DNA from: Lonicera japonica
Lineage: Eukaryota; Streptophyta; Magnoliopsida; Dipsacales; Caprifoliaceae
Assembly (NCBI GenBank): GCA_021464415.1
Contig: JAKCWG010000744.1
Location: forward strand, 62,001 to 126,000
Reading direction: 5' to 3'
Length of the DNA stretch: 64,000 nucleotides
The translations under genes were made by a program, and so were the position numbers. Below the pieces are notes generated by a model. That model did no database searches and was not told where the DNA came from. It worked only from the letters and a program-made list of their open reading frames with translations. Below, in pieces: positions 59,206-64,000 of this stretch. How positions within the stretch are numbered: the first letter of the stretch is position 1; the number at the start of each line of letters is the position of its first letter.

Positions 59206-60534
59206 TGTAGGGAATTAGGGCAGTAATCATGCATCACATACACTAATTTCTGCACTAATCATTAAACCCCAGGATCTATACTGTTCAATAAAAATCGATA
59301 GAAGACATACCTTGTATGAGATTTTGAATTAAAGGTGATGAACACAGTGGATGGAACCTTCTGTTGTTGTCGTTCTAGCGTCGAAAATACAACGCCTTTA
59401 CGGTATGCACACACGAATAAGATCAGATCCTTGGTGTACTAGCACCTCTAGGGTTCTCACACCTATTTCGTTTTCTGCCTCTATAACTAACCTTAGACGG
59501 CCAAGAAAAACAACAGTTCCCTTTTAAAGGGGAACCCTAGTAAGAAACCCTAAGCAACAAAACGAATTAGGCCCAAGTCCAACTTGGCCCGTTTTTCAAT
59601 TCGTTTTGATCTAACTCGTTTTGGTGTGCGATCCTGTATGTTTATACTCTTTGGCAGTATAACTTAAAGCCCGTTTTATTATACAAATAGTAAGCGGTCT
59701 CTAGTAAAACATTACTACTACCCAAAGGGTATAAAGGTCAAAACGACACAACCTTAAATTGATATTCCACATATTAACTCCTTTTATCAACCAATATCTA
59801 GATTGAACACAAGACTAGGCAAGTGTCATTCTTGTATAGTTCAATCTTTATTTCTTGATCTCTAAGTATAATTAATCTAATACAAATGACACCTCATTTG
59901 TGCATGGCCATGCAAATATTAATTATACTTATCAAGGGGCCCAAAGATATCTCTCTCATTATATGAGAGTGACAAATCCCATCTTGATCAACCACATACC
60001 TCTACATAGTTTATAGTATGCTTGATCATCATCTTTATAATTACCCCATCAAGAGCAACGTTTGATGATGCCTGACATGCTAATCCCTATGTTGGTAACC
60101 GTGACGATCTCAGGTCTGAGGATAATACGATATCACTAATGGGAAACATCACTGATGACATTATATAACACTCCTCGCAGTGTCCCCAAAACGGGTCGGT
60201 CCAATACTTTGTTCCCTAACAAGTATCAATGTGTTCAGCTTGATATCTCCATATCCATGACTTGTGGAACATAGCCATCAACTGACCCATACTCTAATCA
60301 TTATATCAATGTGATCCTAGATTATTGATAAATGATTAGGGACATTTAAATAATATTATTATAACATTACTAGCATCCCACAATCAAGTCACATACTTGA
60401 TGGACTAATATTAATATATATTATTTATTAGAGAATATAAAGTAAAATGAAATAAACTTTATTAATGACAATAAGCATAAGATATCCAAGTACAAATCAT
60501 AATCTATGAATAGTCCTAGGACATATCTCTTTCA
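59206..60534 (-). repeat. Copia-3 5' LTR
   Basis: 1329 bp, followed by target copy CTCCA. Pairs with 52482-53813. Confidence 0.93.
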
Positions 60535-60880
60535 CTCCAACCATCACTCAATACTTCAATAGGCAAGTTACCATATTATTTGTTCAAATCTTTACCTTTC
60601 ATATAAATAGATTTGTGGCCGGGTCTCTAATATTTTATTTTCTTTGTTCTTTTCCCTTACTTTTTCTATCTGGACATTACATATTTCAAAACAAAAGTTC
60701 ACATTACTTTAAAAAGCAATCTACTATCTTATGAAAATCATCTATTTCATTATAAACAATTTTGACAAAAGAAAAAACAAAAAAAAAAGTAACCTTTACC
60801 TAGATCTAGATTATTATTTAAAAAACCAACAAACTTTAATTTTGAATTTTTATAAAACGTAAGCGAACAAATATGTAAAA

Positions 60881-60911
60881 TGCTCGTGCATCGCACGAGC
60901 TTTAAAACTAG
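60881..60911 (+). other. Helitron 3' terminus (hairpin plus CTAG)
   Basis: Eight-base perfect arms GCTCGTGC / GCACGAGC separated by three bases, then seven bases, then CTAG before a T. This is the replication stop signal of plant Helitrons. Confidence 0.7.
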
Positions 60912-61230
60912 TATATAAATATATAACATCAACCCACCCATGTTTATTAATTTTCAAGTTCATCTTGTCAATAACTCCAATCATTAAAAGATAAATTTCA
61001 AAAATATGTTTAATCATCTAAGTAGTATATATATATATATATAAACTATCTAAGTAGTAAAGGCGATAATGTTATAACATAAAAATGAAAGACAAATTCA
61101 ACACATAGCATTATCTAAAAGGTATCATTGTGCTTTTGAAAAGATATTTGTGTAAGGTGTAAAAAATATTAAATAAAGCGTCGTACAAAATATTGAGATG
61201 TCCCCACAATACATTAAGGTAAGATTTATT
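60912..61230. other. AT-rich spacer between Helitron end and Copia-4
   Basis: No gene; a (TA)n tract at 61025-61042. I looked here for the second GDSL exon and did not find it. Confidence 0.5.
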
Positions 61231-61458
61231 GACAAATAGAGAGAGAGATTAGAGAATTTGATTGTATTTCTTTTTGATGATTTATTATGAGCCATGAATG
61301 TCCCTTTATATAGGGATGAAATAAGTACATTGTCAAACCTAAAAATCTATACAAATCTAGATATGTTGAATAGAGAAGATATGGTTTGAAGATGGGAGAT
61401 ATGTTCTTTGACATTATCTCTATATATGTTGACATATATGGAGATATGTTGAAATACA
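61231..61458 (-). repeat. Putative 3' LTR of Copia-4
   Basis: A short LTR is expected left of the polypurine tract. On minus it would start TGTATTTCAACATATC (61458), contain a TATA box (CCTATATAAAGGG near 61305) and an AATAAA-like signal (61285), and end TTTGTCA at 61231. The right-hand partner LTR lies outside the window, so the left border is a guess. Confidence 0.45.
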
Positions 61459-61463
61459 TGATG

Positions 61464-61480
61464 ATACTCCCCCTCAAGTT
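61464..61480 (-). other. Copia-4 polypurine tract
   Basis: Minus strand AACTTGAGGGGGAGTAT. It overlaps the pol stop codon, as is common in Copia elements with short LTRs. Confidence 0.8.
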
Positions 61481-64000
61481 GGCACCCAAATATTAAACAT
61501 GCCCAACTTGCTAACCATTTTTGCGAATATCTTCCTTGTCACGGGCTTGGTGAGTATATCGGCCAACTGATCCTCAGAGCGCACATGAGGAACAGAAATA
61601 ACTTTCTCTTCTAACTTTTCTTTCATGAAGAACCTATCCACTTCAACATGCTTTGTTCGATCATGTTGAACTGGATTATGTGCGATATCACTTGCTGATT
61701 TGTTGTCACAATATAACACCATGGGTTTAGTTGGAGGAAAACCGAGATTTGTCAGTAGCAGTTTTAACCACAATAACTCTTGAATACCAACTGGCATTCC
61801 TCGATATTTTGCTTCTGCGCTTGATCGAGATACTACATTTTTCTTTTTACTCCTCCAGGTGACCAAATTTCCTCCTACAAACGTGAAGTACCCTGATGGA
61901 GACCTTCTGTCACATATATTACCTGCCCAATCAGCATCAGTGTATCCTTCAATTTTTAGGAAATTCTCATTTTTCTGAAACAGAATTCCCTTTCCAGGAG
62001 TTGCTTTGAGATAACTGATAATCCTCATAAATGCCTGCATATGCTTCTCCCCTGGATTATGCAGGAATTGTCTAACAATGCTCAATGCATATGATATATC
62101 AGGCCTTGTATGTGCTAGATACATCAATCTTCCTACCAATCTCTGATAGCGCCCTTTATTGACGGGCACTTGATCTGTTTCGACCTCTAACTTCAATACT
62201 TCCTCCATTGGAGTCTCTGACGGTTGACAAGCGGACATTCCGGTTTCACTTAGTAAGTCTAGGGCATACTTTTTTTAAGAAAGGAAAATGCCTTTTGATG
62301 ATCTAGACACCTCGATTCCTGAAAAATACTTCAAGTTCCCAATATCTTTCATCTCAAACTCCTGAGATAAGAGCTTTTTCAGTGCCTGGTGTTCTTGAGG
62401 GTCGTTTCCTGTAAGCACCATGTCATCTACATAAACGATAAGTTCCGTAATCTTCTCATGAATTTTCTTCAAAAATAAGGTATGATCAGAATTACTCTGA
62501 CTGTACCCAAACTTTTGTATCGATCTCGCGAATCTCCCAAACCAGGCTATGGGGGTTTGTTTTAGTCCATACAAAGATTTTTTCAACTTGTAGACTTTAT
62601 TCATATGCTCAATCGGGATCTTATATCTAGGCAGGAACTCCATATACACCTCCTCTTCTAACTCCCCATGTAGGAAGGCATTTTTTACATCGAACTGTTG
62701 TAGAGACCAGCCCAAGTTTACAGCTAATGAGAGCAACACCCGCACAATATTGATCTTTGCCACAGGCGCAAATGTCTCTAAATAATCAATCACATGTGTC
62801 TGTGTGTAGCCTTTTGCAACTAGTCTCGCTTTGAATCTTTCGATTGTTTCATCTGCTTTAAATTTCACAGTGTACATCCACTTGCAACCCACCTTTCTTT
62901 TTTTTGCTAGTAATTTGGTCAATTCCCATGTGCCGTTTTTCAATAAGGATTTCATCTCCTCGTCTATTGCTGATTTCCATTTAGGATTACATAAGGCTTC
63001 CTGCACACTGTTAGGAATAGATACAGAAGATAATTTATTCATAAAGGATTTGTTAGATGCAGTTAACCGATCATAAGACATATAATTACTCATAGGATAC
63101 TTGGCTTTACTGGTAAAGTCTGGGTCATATGTGGGTTTAGGTACACCTCTATTTGCTCGGTTAAGAAGCTGCTTTATAGGAATAGAAAAAGATGATACCT
63201 GGGAGGCCTCAGTTTCAGGGATATTTGAAGTGGACGATTGGTTGTTTGCGTTAGGCGAAGACGGGGACAGCACAGCGTCGTTCGAAAAAATTTATATATC
63301 CAGGGATGACGTGATTTTGGTTGTTTCTGCTGCTGGTGGTGAATTCGAAGTCAATGTTGGAACTACCTCTATTGAGCTTATCTCGTCCTTACTGATATTT
63401 TCAAATAATTGAACTTTCTTATAATGCTCCCCCTGAAGTTCAATCTGGCGAAAGTACATAGTTTCTTCATGAAATGTCACGTCCATTGTGACATACTGTT
63501 TCTGTGTGGGAGGATGATAACACCAATACCCCTTCTGGAAAGATGCATACCCTACAAAGACACACTTGAGAGCGCGAGGTTCAAGCTTGGTCCGTTGTCC
63601 CTTTGGTAAATGGACGAATGTAACACATCCAAACACCCAGGGAGGAAGATTTGACACGGTAGGAGATGAGACAAACTTAGCTAAGACTTCGAAAGGTGTC
63701 TGGAAATCAAGTACCACTGAGGGGATGCGGTCTACTAAATAGACAGCCAAAGAAAGTGCCTCACCCCAATATGAGGTTGCTGTGTTTGCGTCGATCAATG
63801 ATGCCCGAACTATTTCCAACAAATGAAGATTTTTTCGTTCGGCAGTCTCATTCTGTTGAGGAGTATAAGGACATGTTGTCTGACGAATAATCCCATAGAG
63901 TTTGAAGTATGCCTGTAACTCGATACTTATATATTCACCACCATTATCACTTCTGAGAACTTGAATAGTAGCGTTATACTGTGTACTGATCTGTTTATAG
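61474..64000 (-). pseudogene. Copia-4 pol, nearly intact, cut by window end
   Basis: Minus strand from the window edge: integrase core (LRSDNGGEY, then PQQNETAERKN with the catalytic Glu, 63990-63800) and integrase C-terminus to 63292. Then a TAA, RT (VGCKWMYTVKFKADE, SLQQFDVKNAFLHGELEEE, VYVDDMVLTGND; 63273-62275), a second TAA in the S(Q)KKYALD position at 62275, and RNase H (GYTDADWAG, SSAEAKYRG, YCDNKSASDI with its catalytic acids; 62238-61474). Everything visible is in one frame with only these two stops, each one base from CAA or similar codons. It is the least decayed element in the window. gag and protease lie beyond 64000. Confidence 0.9.

Larger units (their letters stand above)
52482..60534 (-). 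mobile_element. Copia-3, complete LTR retrotransposon, broken pol
   Basis: 8053 bp, minus orientation, CTCCA target copies at 52477-52481 and 60535-60539. LTRs 52482-53813 (1332 bp) and 59206-60534 (1329 bp), TGTAGGGAATTA...CTCTTTCA on plus, differ by roughly 2-3 percent by eye. Primer site and polypurine tract present. Gag-pol is one frame with amber stops. Confidence 0.95.
45829..60911 (+). mobile_element. Probable non-autonomous Helitron, split by two LTR elements
   Basis: The right end has the classic Helitron 3' signature: hairpin TGCTCGTGCATCGCACGAGC (60881-60900) followed by TTTAAAA and CTAG (60908-60911), with T next. A plausible left end is A|TC at 45828-45830, giving the A/T insertion site that Helitrons use. 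Without the two LTR elements (46944-51797 and 52482-60534) the unit is about 2.2 kb and codes for no Rep/helicase. The 3' end is well supported; the left end is chosen from the TC rule and AT-rich start only and could be elsewhere. Confidence 0.5.

Noticed and set aside
2641..64000. tRNA genes.
   Set aside because: I looked for cloverleaf-like A/B-box pairs beyond the 5S-like segments and found none convincing. A tRNA search program would settle it.

Overview
The window looks like intergenic DNA from a dicot flowering plant: AT-rich, intron-bearing gene remnants, and plant-type transposons nested in one another (Copia and Gypsy LTR elements, Cassandra, a Mutator-like element, a hAT-like MITE, a probable Helitron). 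I cannot name the species. Almost no intact host gene is present. The only ordinary host-gene piece is the first exon of a GDSL esterase (45654-45752).

Layout. 1-190: Copia integrase scrap. 1740-2131: CACTA-like end. 3089-9250: complete but decayed minus-strand Copia (Copia-1; LTRs, PBS, PPT, 5-bp target duplication CATCT). 9431-9723: MITE with perfect 26-bp inverted ends and 8-bp duplication TAACTTTG. About 10595-45471: one very large Mutator-like element (MULE) with ~85-bp inverted ends. It carries a broken ULP1-type (C48) cysteine-protease gene on plus (12143-40880) and a broken MULE transposase on minus (42183-44480), facing each other. Five arrays of a palindromic minisatellite lie inside it and none outside it.

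Insertions into the ULP gene of the MULE. A 2.5-kb solo LTR (12748-15289, duplication TGATG). A second long LTR (15675-~27240), itself split by a very young non-coding LTR element (17866-26141, duplication CCACC). A Copia element (Copia-2, 30035-40648) that shows signs of unequal crossing-over. The leader of Copia-2 was hit twice by Cassandra, the short element with 5S rRNA sequence in its LTRs: one full copy (32996-33831) and one solo LTR (34778-35160).

Right part. The GDSL exon starts about 180 bp beyond the MULE end. Its intron appears to hold a non-autonomous Helitron (about 45829-60911) that was later split by two LTR elements. The first (46944-51797, duplication GCAAC) has lost all retroviral-type genes and instead carries an antisense LOB-domain (LBD) transcription-factor gene with one stop codon. 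The second is Copia-3 (52482-60534, duplication CTCCA). The window ends inside Copia-4 (minus, 61231-64000+), the best preserved pol here, with only two visible stop codons.

How the parts work together. The two MULE genes would once have supplied transposase and a SUMO/ubiquitin-protease-like partner. All autonomous copies seen here are now broken, so the region is best read as a layered insertion history, dated by nesting order and LTR divergence.
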